A DNA stretch of 64,000 bases. Source: Actinomadura coerulea (GTDB lineage: Bacteria; Actinomycetota; Actinomycetes; Streptosporangiales; Streptosporangiaceae). This document shows positions 1 through 9,202 of the stretch, one piece after another. Made by a program: the position numbers and the translations under genes. The DNA lies in contig NZ_JACHMQ010000001.1 of the NCBI RefSeq assembly GCF_014208105.1, forward strand, positions 4,712,001 through 4,776,000. Direction: 5' to 3'. Below the pieces are notes generated by a model. That model made no database searches. It had not been told where the DNA came from and saw only the letters and a list, made by a program, of their open reading frames with translations. Each line of letters opens with the position of its first letter. Position 1 is the stretch's first letter.

Positions 1-317
1 ACGGCGAAGGTGATCACGCCGGCGTTGGCCGCCACGTTGGACAGCGGGCTGCGGATCAGTGAGCCGATGATGACCAGGACCGTCCAGACGGAGGCGACCG
101 CGGTCTGCCGGACCGATCCGCGGCCGGCGATCAGCGTGGGGAGGAAGACCAGGAACGGGGCGAAGCCGGTCTCCCGGCCGAGCGCGACGCCGGTCACCGC
201 GAGGGCCGCGGTGATCCCCACCAGCCATCCCGCCACGACCCGCCAGGTGAGGCCGCCCTGTCGCGCGACGGCGTTCGGACCGTCCGGAACCTCCGAGATG
301 CCCATCTCCTGTCCCAT
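1..317 (-). CDS. membrane protein, partial (C-terminal part outside window)
   Basis: The reading frame is open from an ATG at 317 to the window edge, so only about 105 N-terminal residues are seen. They begin MGQEMGISEVPDGPNAV and hold at least two hydrophobic stretches, near residues 26-46 and 53-90, with few charged residues. This indicates an integral membrane protein or a membrane-anchored sensor or enzyme. A second in-frame ATG lies at 305. No catalytic domain is visible in this part, so I do not assign a function. Membrane-anchored PP2C-type phosphatases of actinomycetes often start like this, but that is only a guess. Confidence 0.6.
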   Translation of the reverse strand, partial: MGQEMGISEVPDGPNAVARQGGLTWRVVAGWLVGITAALAVTGVALGRETGFAPFLVFLPTLIAGRGSVRQTAVASVWTVLVIIGSLIRSPLSNVAANAGVITFA

Positions 318-400
318 CGAAAGCCGCCCCACTGTGATCATTAGAACACGTAGAGTGATCGACTCGACCGGGGTGCTGGGCCACTCGTTCGCCGAGCGGT

Positions 401-437
401 GGTCCGGCGTCGGCGCGCGCCGCGCCGACGCCGGACC
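401..437 (-). terminator. perfect 17-bp GC hairpin after the VOC gene
   Basis: The left arm at 401-417 is perfectly complementary to the right arm at 421-437, with a 3-base loop. It starts 8 bases beyond the stop codon of the VOC gene that reads leftward. There is no T-run, as is common for actinomycete terminators. It probably ends the VOC transcript and separates it from the membrane-protein gene. Confidence 0.7.
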
Positions 438-445
438 CGCGTCGG

Positions 446-859
446 CTACTCGGCGTAAGGCTGGTCCTCGCCCTGGGCGCTGTAGCCGAGGCTCCAGATG
501 TAGCCGTCCGGGTCGGCGAAGGTGCCGCCGTACCCGCCCCACGGCAGGGCGCCGGCGGGCTTGAGGATCGTGGCGCCGGCCTTCTCGGCCTCCGCCATCA
601 CCTCGTCGACGCGGGCCTCGCTGCGGACGACGTAGGTGAGGACGAGGCCGCTGAAACCGCTGCCCTCCGGGCTCGTGCCGACCTGGTCGGCGAGGCCCTC
701 GCGGGCGTAGAAGCCGACGGGCGAGGCTCCGTCCGACTCGAAGAACACCGAGATGCCGTAGTCGTTCTGGATCTTCCAGCCGAGGCCCTCGGTGTAGAAC
801 CGCTTGGCCCGGTCCATGTCCCGGACGCCCAGCAGGATCGAACTCACGTGCGCCTTCAT
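446..859 (-). CDS. VOC (glyoxalase/bleomycin-resistance) family protein
   Basis: A 137-residue single VOC domain. It opens with a first beta strand and the helix DRAKRFYTEGLGW, typical of glyoxalase I-like folds, and ends with FADPDGYIWSL, the usual last strand carrying a metal-ligand-like acidic position. Family members bind a divalent metal and act on small electrophiles or sequester drugs; the substrate here cannot be told. The ATG at 859 is preceded by a purine-rich AAGGGGAC. It stands alone in its orientation, and a hairpin follows its stop. The fold is clear and the activity unknown. Confidence 0.85.
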   Translation of the reverse strand: MKAHVSSILLGVRDMDRAKRFYTEGLGWKIQNDYGISVFFESDGASPVGFYAREGLADQVGTSPEGSGFSGLVLTYVVRSEARVDEVMAEAEKAGATILKPAGALPWGGYGGTFADPDGYIWSLGYSAQGEDQPYAE

Positions 860-1001
860 GTCATGTCCCCTTGTGTGCGTGGTCGGTGCAGCCGGCGGAG
901 GTGAGCCGCTCGGCCCTCCGCTTCCGCCCTTGCAGGGATCACGCTACGTAAAGGCCGGGGTGGAGCACTTCTCGATTCCTGATCGATCCTCCTGGACGCT
1001 T

Positions 1002-3296
1002 TCAGGGGGAGTGGAGGTCCAGGGCCGCGCGGATTATCGAGTCGGTGTCAATGCCGTGGTGGCGGTGGACGTCCTCTATGGAGCCGGACTGGCCGAACGC
1101 GGTGACGCCCAAGGTCGTACAGGGGACGTTGTTCACTCCGCCCAGGAAGGCCAGGGTGTGGGGGTGGCCGTCCAGGACGGTGACCAGCGGGGTGGCGCGG
1201 GAGGCGGGGAACGCCTGGTCCAGGATCCAGGTCGGGCCGTCGTCCTGGCCCTGGCGGGAGCGGAGGGCCTGGAAGAGCAGGCCGGGGCTGGTCACGCAGA
1301 CCACGTCCGTGCCGACGCCGGCCTGCTCCAGGCGGTCGGCGGCGGCCAGTGCCTCGGGGACGAGGGCGCCCATCGCCGCGACGGTGACGGCGGGACGGGC
1401 CGAGCGGCGCAGCGGGTAGGCGCCGGCGACCACCTGGCGGCGGCGGCGCTCGCGGGCGGCCGGGTCGGCCGGGACGTCCGCGAGGGTCTGGTCGACCGGG
1501 CGGGTCGACAGGCGCAGGTAGGCGGAGCCGCCGTCGGGACGGCCCAGGCGGGCCATGCTCGCGAGCAGCGTCCACTCGGTGTCGAGGGCGAACGCCGGCT
1601 CGTAGGCGACGCAGCCCGGCTGCTCGACGCCGATCGAGGGGGTGACGATGGACTGGTGCGCGCCGCCCTCGGGGGCCAGCGTCACCCCGGACGGGGTACC
1701 GATCAGGATCGACTGGCCGCCCGCGTAGATGCCGAACGACCAGGGTTCGAGCGCGCGGCCGACGAACGGGTCGTACAGGACGCCGATCGGCAGCAGGGGG
1801 CGGTCCCAGCGGCTCCAGGTGGCGCCGAGTTCGCCGAGGAGGCCGACGAGGTTCGTCTCGGCGATGCCGAGTTCGATGTGCTGGCCCGCCGGGCCTTCCC
1901 GCCAGTGCAGGATCGTCTCGCCGTCGTCGGCGAACCAGTCGCGGCGTTCGGAGGTCGACCAGACGCCGACCTTGTTCACCCAGCCGCCGAGGTTGGTGCT
2001 GGAGCTGACGTCCGGGCTCACGGTGACGACGCGGGCGGCGGCCTCGGGCGCCTCGCGCGTGAGGTCGAGGAGGAGCCGGCCGAGGGCCGCCTGGGTGGTG
2101 GCGGTGCCCTTGGGGGTGCGGCCGATGTCGTCCGGCACCGGGGGCGGGGCCTGCGGCGCGGCGGCGGGCCGGCGCAGCCGCTTCGCGGTCTCGGCGCACA
2201 GGCGGGCGGCCGCCGATCCGTCCTCGAACCGGGCCCAGGGGGCGTCCGCGTCGGCGCCCAGCCGCGGCGCGAGCTCGGCGATCTGGTCGGCGGTGAGGAG
2301 GGACGAGTGGTTCTGCGGGTGGCCCTCGCTGGGCAGGCCGTGGCCCTTGACCGTGTACGCGAAGATCACGGTCGGCCTGGTGTCGTCGATGGCGTCGAAC
2401 GCCTCGCCCAGGGTGCCGAGGTCGTGGCCGCCCAGGTTGCGCAGGGCCGCGAGGAGCGTGGCGTCGTCGAGCGTCGCGATCAGGCGGGCGACGGGCTCGC
2501 TGCCGCCGGGGAGGCGGTCGCGCAGTTCGCCGGCGTCGCAGCGCAGCAGGCGCTGGTACTCGGGGTTGGGCATCGCGTCGATGCGGGCGCGCAGGTCCTC
2601 GCCGCCGGGGCGCTCGAACAGCTCGGTCAGCAGCCGGCCGTACTTCAGCGTCAGCACCTGCCAGCCCGCGGCGGCGAACATGCCCTTCAGCCGGTGCGCG
2701 GCCAGGTACGGCACGACGCGGTCGAGGGACTGCCGGTTGAGGTCGACGATCCACACGACCTCGCCCAGTTCGGCCACGCCCGGGTCGAGGATCGCCTCCC
2801 AGACGGCACCCTCGTCCAGTTCGGCGTCGCCGACCAGGGAGTACTGCCGTCCGGCGGGCGCCCCCTCCACGTACCGGCGCGCGACCGCGCCCCAGATCGG
2901 CGCGGTGGCTCCGATGCCCACCGATCCGGTGGAGTAGTCGACCGGGTCGGGGTCCTTGGTCCGGCTCGGGTAGCTCTGCAGCCCGCCGAACTCGCGCAGG
3001 GTCGTCAGGTACCGCTCGTCGAGCTCGCCGAGCAGGTAGTTGATCGCGTGCAGGACGGGTGAGGCGTGCGGCTTGACCGAGACGCGGTCCCGCGGCCCGA
3101 GGTGGCGGAACCACAGCGCCGTCATGATCGACGCGATCGACGCCGAGGACGCCTGGTGGCCGCCCACCTTCAGCCCGGACGGGTTGGGCCGGACGCGGTT
3201 GGCGTGGTGCACGATGGCCGTGGACAGCCACAGCACCCGCCGCTCGACCTCTTCCAGCACATCGGACTGCGTGGCCGCCGCCACCGGATCGTTCAT
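1002..3296 (-). CDS. AceE-like/transketolase-like thiamine-diphosphate enzyme
   Basis: A protein of 764 residues resembling a shortened homodimeric pyruvate dehydrogenase E1 (AceE is about 890) rather than a classical transketolase (about 660). The thiamine-diphosphate motif runs from GDAELDEGAVWE (Gly156-Asp157) to Asn187 in IVDLNRQS. FGGLQSYPSRTKDPDPVDYS is AceE-like, and HIELGIAETNLVG carries the conserved catalytic Glu of the pyrimidine domain. A transketolase-type C-terminal domain follows. No E2 or E3 gene lies nearby, so it may decarboxylate a 2-oxo acid or transfer a two-carbon unit on its own. It is the last gene of the leftward IclR-linked operon, 16 bases after the aldehyde dehydrogenase. 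The start has AAAGGAG upstream. Confidence 0.85.
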   Translation of the reverse strand: MNDPVAAATQSDVLEEVERRVLWLSTAIVHHANRVRPNPSGLKVGGHQASSASIASIMTALWFRHLGPRDRVSVKPHASPVLHAINYLLGELDERYLTTLREFGGLQSYPSRTKDPDPVDYSTGSVGIGATAPIWGAVARRYVEGAPAGRQYSLVGDAELDEGAVWEAILDPGVAELGEVVWIVDLNRQSLDRVVPYLAAHRLKGMFAAAGWQVLTLKYGRLLTELFERPGGEDLRARIDAMPNPEYQRLLRCDAGELRDRLPGGSEPVARLIATLDDATLLAALRNLGGHDLGTLGEAFDAIDDTRPTVIFAYTVKGHGLPSEGHPQNHSSLLTADQIAELAPRLGADADAPWARFEDGSAAARLCAETAKRLRRPAAAPQAPPPVPDDIGRTPKGTATTQAALGRLLLDLTREAPEAAARVVTVSPDVSSSTNLGGWVNKVGVWSTSERRDWFADDGETILHWREGPAGQHIELGIAETNLVGLLGELGATWSRWDRPLLPIGVLYDPFVGRALEPWSFGIYAGGQSILIGTPSGVTLAPEGGAHQSIVTPSIGVEQPGCVAYEPAFALDTEWTLLASMARLGRPDGGSAYLRLSTRPVDQTLADVPADPAARERRRRQVVAGAYPLRRSARPAVTVAAMGALVPEALAAADRLEQAGVGTDVVCVTSPGLLFQALRSRQGQDDGPTWILDQAFPASRATPLVTVLDGHPHTLAFLGGVNNVPCTTLGVTAFGQSGSIEDVHRHHGIDTDSIIRAALDLHSP

Positions 3297-3312
3297 CGTC
3301 GGCTCCTTTGCC

Positions 3313-4770
3313 TCAGCGCCAGGGCGGGGTCAGGTCGACGGAGATCGACTGGATCTCCGTGACGGCCTCCGCGATGTAGCGGCCGCCCAGCCGGCCGTGA
3401 CCGCTGTCGGTGCCCGGCGCACCGCCGAACGGCAGATGCAGCTCCCAGTAGTTGCTGGTGTCGTTGACGGTGACCTGTCCCGCGCGGAGCCGGCCGGCCA
3501 CCGCCAGGGTACGGTCCAGATCGCGTCCGAAGACCGCCGAGCTCAGCCCGTACCGGCCGCGGTTCGCGGCGGCGAGGATCGCCTCGGTGTCGTCGGCGAC
3601 CCGCAGCACCGGCGCCAGCGGGCCGAACGTCTCCTCGCCCAGGGCCGCGGCCTCCGCGTCCAGCCCGACCAGGACGGTGGGACGCCAGAACAGGTCCGTG
3701 GGGCGGTCCAGCAGGGGGGCGCCGCCGAACGCCGTCCGGCCGCCGCGGGCCAGGGCGTCGGCGACGTGCCGGGCCATCGTGTCGGCCACGCCGCGTGTGT
3801 GCACCGGCCCCATGGTGGTGCCCGCCTCGAAGGGCGACCCGACCACCTCGCGCCGGGCCTGGTCGACCAGGCGTTCCTCCAGTTCGGCCGCGACCGATTC
3901 GGCGGCGATGACGCGTCCCGCCGCCGAGCAGGACTGGCCCGAGTTGGCGAACGCGGCCGAGGCGATCGCCGGGGCTGCCCGGTCCAGGTCGGCGTCGGGC
4001 AGCACCACGATCGGCCCGTTGCCGCCCAGTTCCATCACCTGGGCCTTGCCCGCGGCGAGCCGGGCGATCTCGGCGCCCGCCTTCGAGCTGCCGGTGAACC
4101 CGACGCCGTTGACGGCGGGATGGGACACCAGGCGCTGCGCGGGGCCGAGGTCGGGGCCGGTGATCAGGTTGACCAGGCCGGGCGGGACGCCGGCGTCCTC
4201 GATGCAGTCGTAGAGCGCGCCCGCCACCGCCGCCATGGAGGGGGCCGGACGCCAGACGACAGCGTTGCCGCAGGCCAGCAGGGGTCCGAGGTACTCCACG
4301 GGGATGTTCACCGGGAAGTTGAAGGGGGTCATCACGGCGAACACGCCGCGCGGCTTGCGGGTCGTCAGCACGAGCTTGGCGCCGTCGCGCGCGGGGACGG
4401 TCTCGCCGCCGAGCCGTTTGGCCTCCTCGGCGGCGAGCCGGAAGCCGTCGGCGGCCAGCCGGATCTCGGCCTCGGCCTGGTCCACCGGCTTGCCGTGTTC
4501 GAGGGACAGCAGCCGGGCCATGGTCGCGGCGCGCTCCTCGACCAGGGCGGCGATCCGGTGGCACCGGTCCGCCCGGGTGAACGCGCTCTCCTGGCGGTGC
4601 GCCTCGAACGCCTCCGCGGCGGCGGCCACCGCCGCGTCCACGTCGGACTCCGCGGCCCGCGCGACGGAGGCGAACCTCTCCCCGGTCGCCGGGCTCACCG
4701 CGTCGTAGACCGCCTCCCCGTGGGCGGCGCGGGCGCGGCCCCCGATCCGCAGGGCGACCTCGTCAGGCAT
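3313..4770 (-). CDS. aldehyde dehydrogenase (NAD(P)-dependent)
   Basis: A full-length ALDH of 485 residues. The catalytic Cys281 sits in ANSGQSCSAAGR, the general base Glu247 in MELGGNGP, and the transition-state Asn151 in TPFNFP. GSSKAG at 228-233 is the Rossmann GxxxxG region. The cofactor-binding Lys of the usual KPS/KPA motif is Arg174 here (WRPAPS). It would oxidise an aldehyde to an acid, plausibly one released by the aldolase-like enzymes of the divergent operon. It overlaps the ABC ATPase gene by 8 bases and precedes the AceE-like gene, so all three should be co-transcribed. Confidence 0.92.
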   Translation of the reverse strand: MPDEVALRIGGRARAAHGEAVYDAVSPATGERFASVARAAESDVDAAVAAAAEAFEAHRQESAFTRADRCHRIAALVEERAATMARLLSLEHGKPVDQAEAEIRLAADGFRLAAEEAKRLGGETVPARDGAKLVLTTRKPRGVFAVMTPFNFPVNIPVEYLGPLLACGNAVVWRPAPSMAAVAGALYDCIEDAGVPPGLVNLITGPDLGPAQRLVSHPAVNGVGFTGSSKAGAEIARLAAGKAQVMELGGNGPIVVLPDADLDRAAPAIASAAFANSGQSCSAAGRVIAAESVAAELEERLVDQARREVVGSPFEAGTTMGPVHTRGVADTMARHVADALARGGRTAFGGAPLLDRPTDLFWRPTVLVGLDAEAAALGEETFGPLAPVLRVADDTEAILAAANRGRYGLSSAVFGRDLDRTLAVAGRLRAGQVTVNDTSNYWELHLPFGGAPGTDSGHGRLGGRYIAEAVTEIQSISVDLTPPWR

Positions 4771-5860
4771 TCCGGACCTCCTCGGCGACCGCCGGGGCGG
4801 GCGTCCACGCGAGCGCGTCGCCGTTCTCGGAGTCGAACAGATGGACCTTCCCAGGGCGGACGCGCATCGACACCGGGGCGCCCGCGTCCAGGTCGACGTC
4901 CGGGTCGGCGCGGGCGATGACGTCGCCGGACGGGAACGAGGCCACGACGATCGCCTCGACCCCGAGCCGCTCGATCAGGCGGACCCGGCCCGCCGCGCCG
5001 GGGCCGTCCGGCTCCAGGGTGACGTCCTCGGGACGGACGCCGAGCGTCAGGCCGTCCCGGGCCGCGCCCGTCCAGCCGATCGGGACCGTCCAGTCGCCGT
5101 GCCCGAACGAGCCGGCGGCGTCCACCGCGCCCGGCACGAAGTTCATGCCCGGCGTGCCGACGAAACCGGCGACGAACCGGTTCGCGGGCCGCCGGTACAG
5201 GTCGAGGGGCGGGGCCTCCTGCTGCACCACTCCCCCGTTCATGACGACGACCTGGTCGGCCATGCTCATGGCCTCCCCCTGGTCGTGCGTGACGTACACG
5301 AAGGTGCCGCCGAGTTCGCGTTGCAGTTCGCGCAGGCTGATGCGCATGTCGGCGCGGAGCTTGGCGTCGAGGTTGCTGAGCGGCTCGTCCAGCAGGAAGA
5401 CGTTGGGGCGGCGGACGATCGCCCGCGCCAGCGCCACCCGCTGCTGCTGGCCACCCGACAGCTGGCGCGGCTTGCGGTCCAGGAGCGCGCCGATGCTGAG
5501 CATGTCGGCGACCTCGGCGACCCGTGCCGCGATGTCGGCGGCGGGCAGCTTGCGCAGCTTGAGGGCGAACGAGATGTTCTCCCGCACGCTGCGGTTCGGG
5601 TAGAGCGCGTACGACTGGAACACCATCGCGACGTCGCGCTTGTTCGGCGGGACGTCCTGGACCTCCACGCCGTCGAACAGGATCTCCCCGGCGGACACCT
5701 CCTCCAGCCCGGAGATCATGTTCAGGGTGGTCGTCTTGCCGCACCCGCTCGGGCCGAGCAGCACGGTGAAGCTGCCGTCCTCGATGGTCAGGTCGACCGA
5801 GTCGACGATCAGCGTGTCACCGAACCGCTTGGTGACCTGCCGGAGTTCGATACTGGACAC
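4763..5860 (-). CDS. ABC transporter ATP-binding protein, MalK/UgpC type
   Basis: This 365-residue protein has Walker A GPSGCGKT at 36-43, the Q-loop in FQSYALYP, the signature LSGGQQQR at 134-141, Walker B VFLLDEP at 154-160, and a C-terminal TOBE/OB region from about 240. That layout is the MsmK/UgpC class that energises CUT1 carbohydrate importers. It follows the two permease genes with a 3-base gap and runs into the aldehyde dehydrogenase gene by overlap. It therefore powers the importer encoded at 5864-9167. Confidence 0.95.
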   Translation of the reverse strand: MSSIELRQVTKRFGDTLIVDSVDLTIEDGSFTVLLGPSGCGKTTTLNMISGLEEVSAGEILFDGVEVQDVPPNKRDVAMVFQSYALYPNRSVRENISFALKLRKLPAADIAARVAEVADMLSIGALLDRKPRQLSGGQQQRVALARAIVRRPNVFLLDEPLSNLDAKLRADMRISLRELQRELGGTFVYVTHDQGEAMSMADQVVVMNGGVVQQEAPPLDLYRRPANRFVAGFVGTPGMNFVPGAVDAAGSFGHGDWTVPIGWTGAARDGLTLGVRPEDVTLEPDGPGAAGRVRLIERLGVEAIVVASFPSGDVIARADPDVDLDAGAPVSMRVRPGKVHLFDSENGDALAWTPAPAVAEEVRNA

Positions 5861-5863
5861 GCG

Positions 5864-6751
5864 TCACACCTTTCCGACGCCTGAGGTCAGGCCGCGTACG
5901 AGGAACCGCTGCGAGACGAGGGCGAGCAGCATCGTGGGCAGGGCCGCCAGCAGGGTGCCGGCGGCCATGATGCCGAAGGACTGCTCGCGCACGTTGTAGA
6001 GCCCGGAGATGGCCGGCTGGATCAGCATCGCGTCCGTTCGCGAGTTCAGGACCAGCGCGAACAGGAAGTCGTTCCACGACACCATGAACGAGAAGAGCCC
6101 GACGCTGATGATCCCCGGACGGGCGAGCGGCAGCACCACGCGGGCGAAGACCTGCCAGCGGGTGCAGCCGTCGATCATCGCGGCGCGGTCCACCTCGACG
6201 GGGATCCCGTTGAAGTAGGCCCGCATCATCCACACCGAGAACGGCACCGTGAACCCGAGGTGGGCGATGACGACGCCCGCCCGGGTGTCGGTGAGGCCCA
6301 GCGAGTGGAGCATCACGTAGAAGGGCACGACGAGCGCGAACACCGGGACGAGCTGGCTGCCGAGCATGAGGCCCGGCACCGTCCGGGAGCCGGGGAACCG
6401 GAACCGGGCGAACGCGTAGCCGGCCGTACTGGCGATCACGATGTTGAGGGCGGCGACGCAGACCGCGACCACGGCGCTGTTCTGCATGCCGGGGACGATC
6501 AGGTCGCTGGGGTTGCTCGGCGGCGCGGAGCTGAACGCCGAGTCGAGGATCTTCCGGAAGCTGCCGAAGTCCATGGCGGGGATCCACCGCGGGGGGGTGC
6601 GCAGCGAGTCGGCCCGGGACGTCAGCGCCACCAGCAGCAGGAAGTAGAACGGCAGCAGCACCCACGCCAGCAGCGCCAGGACGGTCCCGGCGCGCAGCGC
6701 GCGCACCGCGATCCTCCTGGCCGTGCGGCCGTGGCCTCCGGCGGCGATCAC
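5864..6751 (-). CDS. CUT1-type ABC transporter permease (MalG-like)
   Basis: This is a 295-residue inner-membrane protein with about six hydrophobic segments, the first being TVLALLAWVLLPFYFLLLVA. The cytoplasmic EAA loop EVDRAAMIDGCTRWQ contacts the ATPase. I start it at the GTG at 6751, whose GTGA overlaps the stop of the upstream permease. Reading further upstream in this frame would run antiparallel through the neighbouring permease, so the longer frame is rejected. It pairs with the 6748-7779 permease to form the transport channel. Confidence 0.92.
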   Translation of the reverse strand: MIAAGGHGRTARRIAVRALRAGTVLALLAWVLLPFYFLLLVALTSRADSLRTPPRWIPAMDFGSFRKILDSAFSSAPPSNPSDLIVPGMQNSAVVAVCVAALNIVIASTAGYAFARFRFPGSRTVPGLMLGSQLVPVFALVVPFYVMLHSLGLTDTRAGVVIAHLGFTVPFSVWMMRAYFNGIPVEVDRAAMIDGCTRWQVFARVVLPLARPGIISVGLFSFMVSWNDFLFALVLNSRTDAMLIQPAISGLYNVREQSFGIMAAGTLLAALPTMLLALVSQRFLVRGLTSGVGKV

Positions 6752-7779
6752 GCGGTCCTCCCTTCGCGGTTCCTGCGGGGTCCCCGGATGACGAGCGCGG
6801 TCAGCGCGGCGAGGAGCACCATCGCCAGCGTCATCAGGTAGAAGATCGCCGCGCCCTTGCCGAGGTCGAGGTCGCGGAACGCGGTGGTGTAGCCCCACCA
6901 GGACAGCAGCGTCGTCTCGGTGCCCGGCCCGCCGCCGGTGAGGATGTAGATCAGCGCGAACGCCAGGAACGCGTTGATCAGGGCGAGCACGGACACGACC
7001 AGCACGGTGTCGCGGATCCAGGGCAGGGTGACGAAGAAGAACCGGCGGACCGGTCCGGCCCCGTCGATCCGCGCCGCCTTGTGCAGGTCCTCGGGGACGG
7101 TCTGCAGCGCGCCCAGGATCAGCAGCGTCGCGAACGGCACCAGGCTCCAGACGAACGCGACCGCCATCACCGTGAGGGCCACCCGCCCGGAGGCGAACCA
7201 GGCGACGTACTTGTCGATCACACCGGCCTGCTGGAGCGCCCCGTTCAGCGGGCCGAACGTGGAGTTGAAGATCCAGCCGAAGGTCAGCGCCAGCGTGATC
7301 TGGGACAGCGACCACGGCAGGATCAGCACGCCCCGCACCACCGACCGGCCCCGGAACTCCTGGTTCAGGGCGAGCGCGAACACCGTGCCGAGCAGCAGCG
7401 TGCCGAGGACGACGGCGGCGGCGAACAGGACGGTGCGGGTGAGCGAGGGCAGGAAGACGGGGTCGCCGAGGACGGCGGTGTAGTTGCCGAACCCGACCCA
7501 GCGGGCCGGGGCCCGGCTGCCGAGCGTCTGCTCGTGCAGGCTGACCCAGAACGAGTACACGAGCGGGTAGCCGAGCAGGAGCAGCGTGACGACCAGGGCC
7601 GGCATGGCCATGGCCATGCCGAACCTCGCCTCCCCCCGTCCGTAGCCCGTGCGGCCCCTGCGACCGGACCGGCCCTTGCGTCCGGCGGGGTCGGTCGCGG
7701 CGGTGGGGGGTGGACGTTTGCTGGAACGTTCCGGTCGCCGGCGTGGCTCCGCCGGGCGCCGGTCGGACTCGGTCGTCAT
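6748..7779 (-). CDS. CUT1-type ABC transporter permease (MalF-like)
   Basis: A permease of 343 residues. A charged, Pro/Arg-rich cytoplasmic N-terminus of about 55 residues is followed by six membrane segments, starting MAMPALVVTLLLLGYPLVYS. The EAA loop reads DLHKAARIDGAGPVRR. It starts at the ATG at 7779, 38 bases after the binding-protein gene, with AAGGAAG further upstream. It overlaps the second permease by four bases (GTGA), so the two subunits are translationally coupled. The substrate is inferred only from context (see the deacylase). Confidence 0.92.
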   Translation of the reverse strand: MTTESDRRPAEPRRRPERSSKRPPPTAATDPAGRKGRSGRRGRTGYGRGEARFGMAMAMPALVVTLLLLGYPLVYSFWVSLHEQTLGSRAPARWVGFGNYTAVLGDPVFLPSLTRTVLFAAAVVLGTLLLGTVFALALNQEFRGRSVVRGVLILPWSLSQITLALTFGWIFNSTFGPLNGALQQAGVIDKYVAWFASGRVALTVMAVAFVWSLVPFATLLILGALQTVPEDLHKAARIDGAGPVRRFFFVTLPWIRDTVLVVSVLALINAFLAFALIYILTGGGPGTETTLLSWWGYTTAFRDLDLGKGAAIFYLMTLAMVLLAALTALVIRGPRRNREGRTA

Positions 7780-7817
7780 GTCCGCGGCGGGCTCGCTTCC
7801 TTGGGTCGGGGACACGG

Positions 7818-9167
7818 CTACTTCTGCGTGCCCGCGAAGTCGCTCAGCTCCTTGAGCCCCTGGTCCGAGGTCTTCTTGCCGAGCACGACCTCCTGCAGCA
7901 CGGCGCACGCCATGTCGGCGAACTTGGGATACCAGGTCTTGGTGGTGACGGGACCGAGGGGCACGGTCTTGGCGAGCTGGCCGGTCAGGGCGTCCACGTC
8001 GGCCCACTTCGCCCACGATTTGAGCACGGCCGGGTCGGAGTCCACGCTCCTGTAGCCGCTGGAGAGCCCGAGCGCGGTCGCCACCAGGTTCTTCGGCACG
8101 TGGTAGGCGCCGTCCTTGCCCGCGCCGCCGAGGTAGTCGATGACCGTCCCGGCGTTCTTCTCGCCCTCGGTGTTGTACGAGAGCATCCAGTAGGCGCCGA
8201 AGCCGTGGGTCTGACGGGTCTTGCCGGGCATCAGCACGTTCTTGATGTCCTTGGCCGCCGAGCTCTGCTTGGGGTCCTTCCAGCCGACGACCTGCGCCTG
8301 GTAGCGCATCGAGAAGCTGCTCTTGCCGCCTCCGAAGACGTTGGTCACGCCGCCGTAGTCGGTGGTGAACAGGTCCTTGGGGACCAGGCCCTCGGAGTAC
8401 AGCGTCCGCCAGCGCTCCAGGGTGGCGCGCGCGACGGGGTTGCCGGCGAGGTTCGCCTTCCCGGACGGGTCGAACAGCGATCCGCCGCCCTCGGAGGCGA
8501 CCTCGGCGGCGAACTGGTGCCACATCAGGAACGCGTACTTGATCCAGTACGGCGAGTACGGCGTCTGGCTGATCCCCTTGGCCTTCAGCTCCCGCGCCTG
8601 CTCCAGGAACTCCTCCCAGGTCGCGGGCGCCGACGCGTCGATCTTCTTGAGGTGGGCGGTGTTGACCGCGAACAGCTCGGCGCCCTGGAAGTAGGGCAGC
8701 GCGTAGACCTCGCCGTCCGGTCCCTTGAGGGCGTCGGCGACGCCGGGGTTCATGTTCGCGACCAGCTTGTCCAGGCCGGGCAGGTCCTTGAGGGAGCGGA
8801 CCCACTGGTTCTTCGACCACGACTCCAGGTAGCCCTCGTCCGCGAACAGCACGTCGTAGGACGCGTTGCCGCCGGCGAGCTGCTGGTTGGTCACGGTGAG
8901 GTAGTCCTGCGCGACGTAGGACGTGCCGAGCTTGAGCGGGGCGTAGTTGGTGTTGAAGTAGTCCACGTACGGCTTGAACAGCGGGCCGACCGCGGCGTCG
9001 TGGTGCATCTGGAGGTCGTTGGGCGAGCCGCCGTCGTCGGCGGACCCGCAGGCCGTCAGCAGGCCCGTGCCGCCGAGCCCGGCGACGGCGCCGAGCGCCA
9101 TCGTGCCGCGGAGGAAGGACCGCCGGGTGACGTGCGGTGCGGCCGGGGACGCGTTGGTGGGTGCCAT
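7818..9167 (-). CDS. extracellular solute-binding lipoprotein of CUT1 ABC transporter (Tat signal)
   Basis: This 449-residue family-1 solute-binding protein has a Tat signal, RR at 15-16 in TRRSFLRG, followed by a hydrophobic core and the lipobox LLTAC with Cys40. It should therefore be folded, exported and lipid-anchored outside the membrane. I chose the ATG at 9167 because GGAG lies six bases upstream and the Tat leader then has normal length. An upstream ATG at 9206 overlaps the deacylase stop as ATGA and remains possible. It delivers substrate to the two permeases that follow. Confidence 0.93.
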   Translation of the reverse strand: MAPTNASPAAPHVTRRSFLRGTMALGAVAGLGGTGLLTACGSADDGGSPNDLQMHHDAAVGPLFKPYVDYFNTNYAPLKLGTSYVAQDYLTVTNQQLAGGNASYDVLFADEGYLESWSKNQWVRSLKDLPGLDKLVANMNPGVADALKGPDGEVYALPYFQGAELFAVNTAHLKKIDASAPATWEEFLEQARELKAKGISQTPYSPYWIKYAFLMWHQFAAEVASEGGGSLFDPSGKANLAGNPVARATLERWRTLYSEGLVPKDLFTTDYGGVTNVFGGGKSSFSMRYQAQVVGWKDPKQSSAAKDIKNVLMPGKTRQTHGFGAYWMLSYNTEGEKNAGTVIDYLGGAGKDGAYHVPKNLVATALGLSSGYRSVDSDPAVLKSWAKWADVDALTGQLAKTVPLGPVTTKTWYPKFADMACAVLQEVVLGKKTSDQGLKELSDFAGTQK

Positions 9168-9202
9168 GGTCTGCTCCGTTCCAATCGGTGCGTGGGGGAC
9201 GG

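Noticed and set aside
804-3062. Long rightward open frames opposite the AceE-like gene
   Set aside because: They mirror a gene with clear family motifs, are Gly/Arg/Val-rich without domains, and arise from the high GC content.
5864-7315. A longer leftward frame extending the second permease to 483 residues
   Set aside because: The extra N-terminal part is a frame-shifted reading of the other permease; the GTGA overlap at 6748-6751 gives the natural start.
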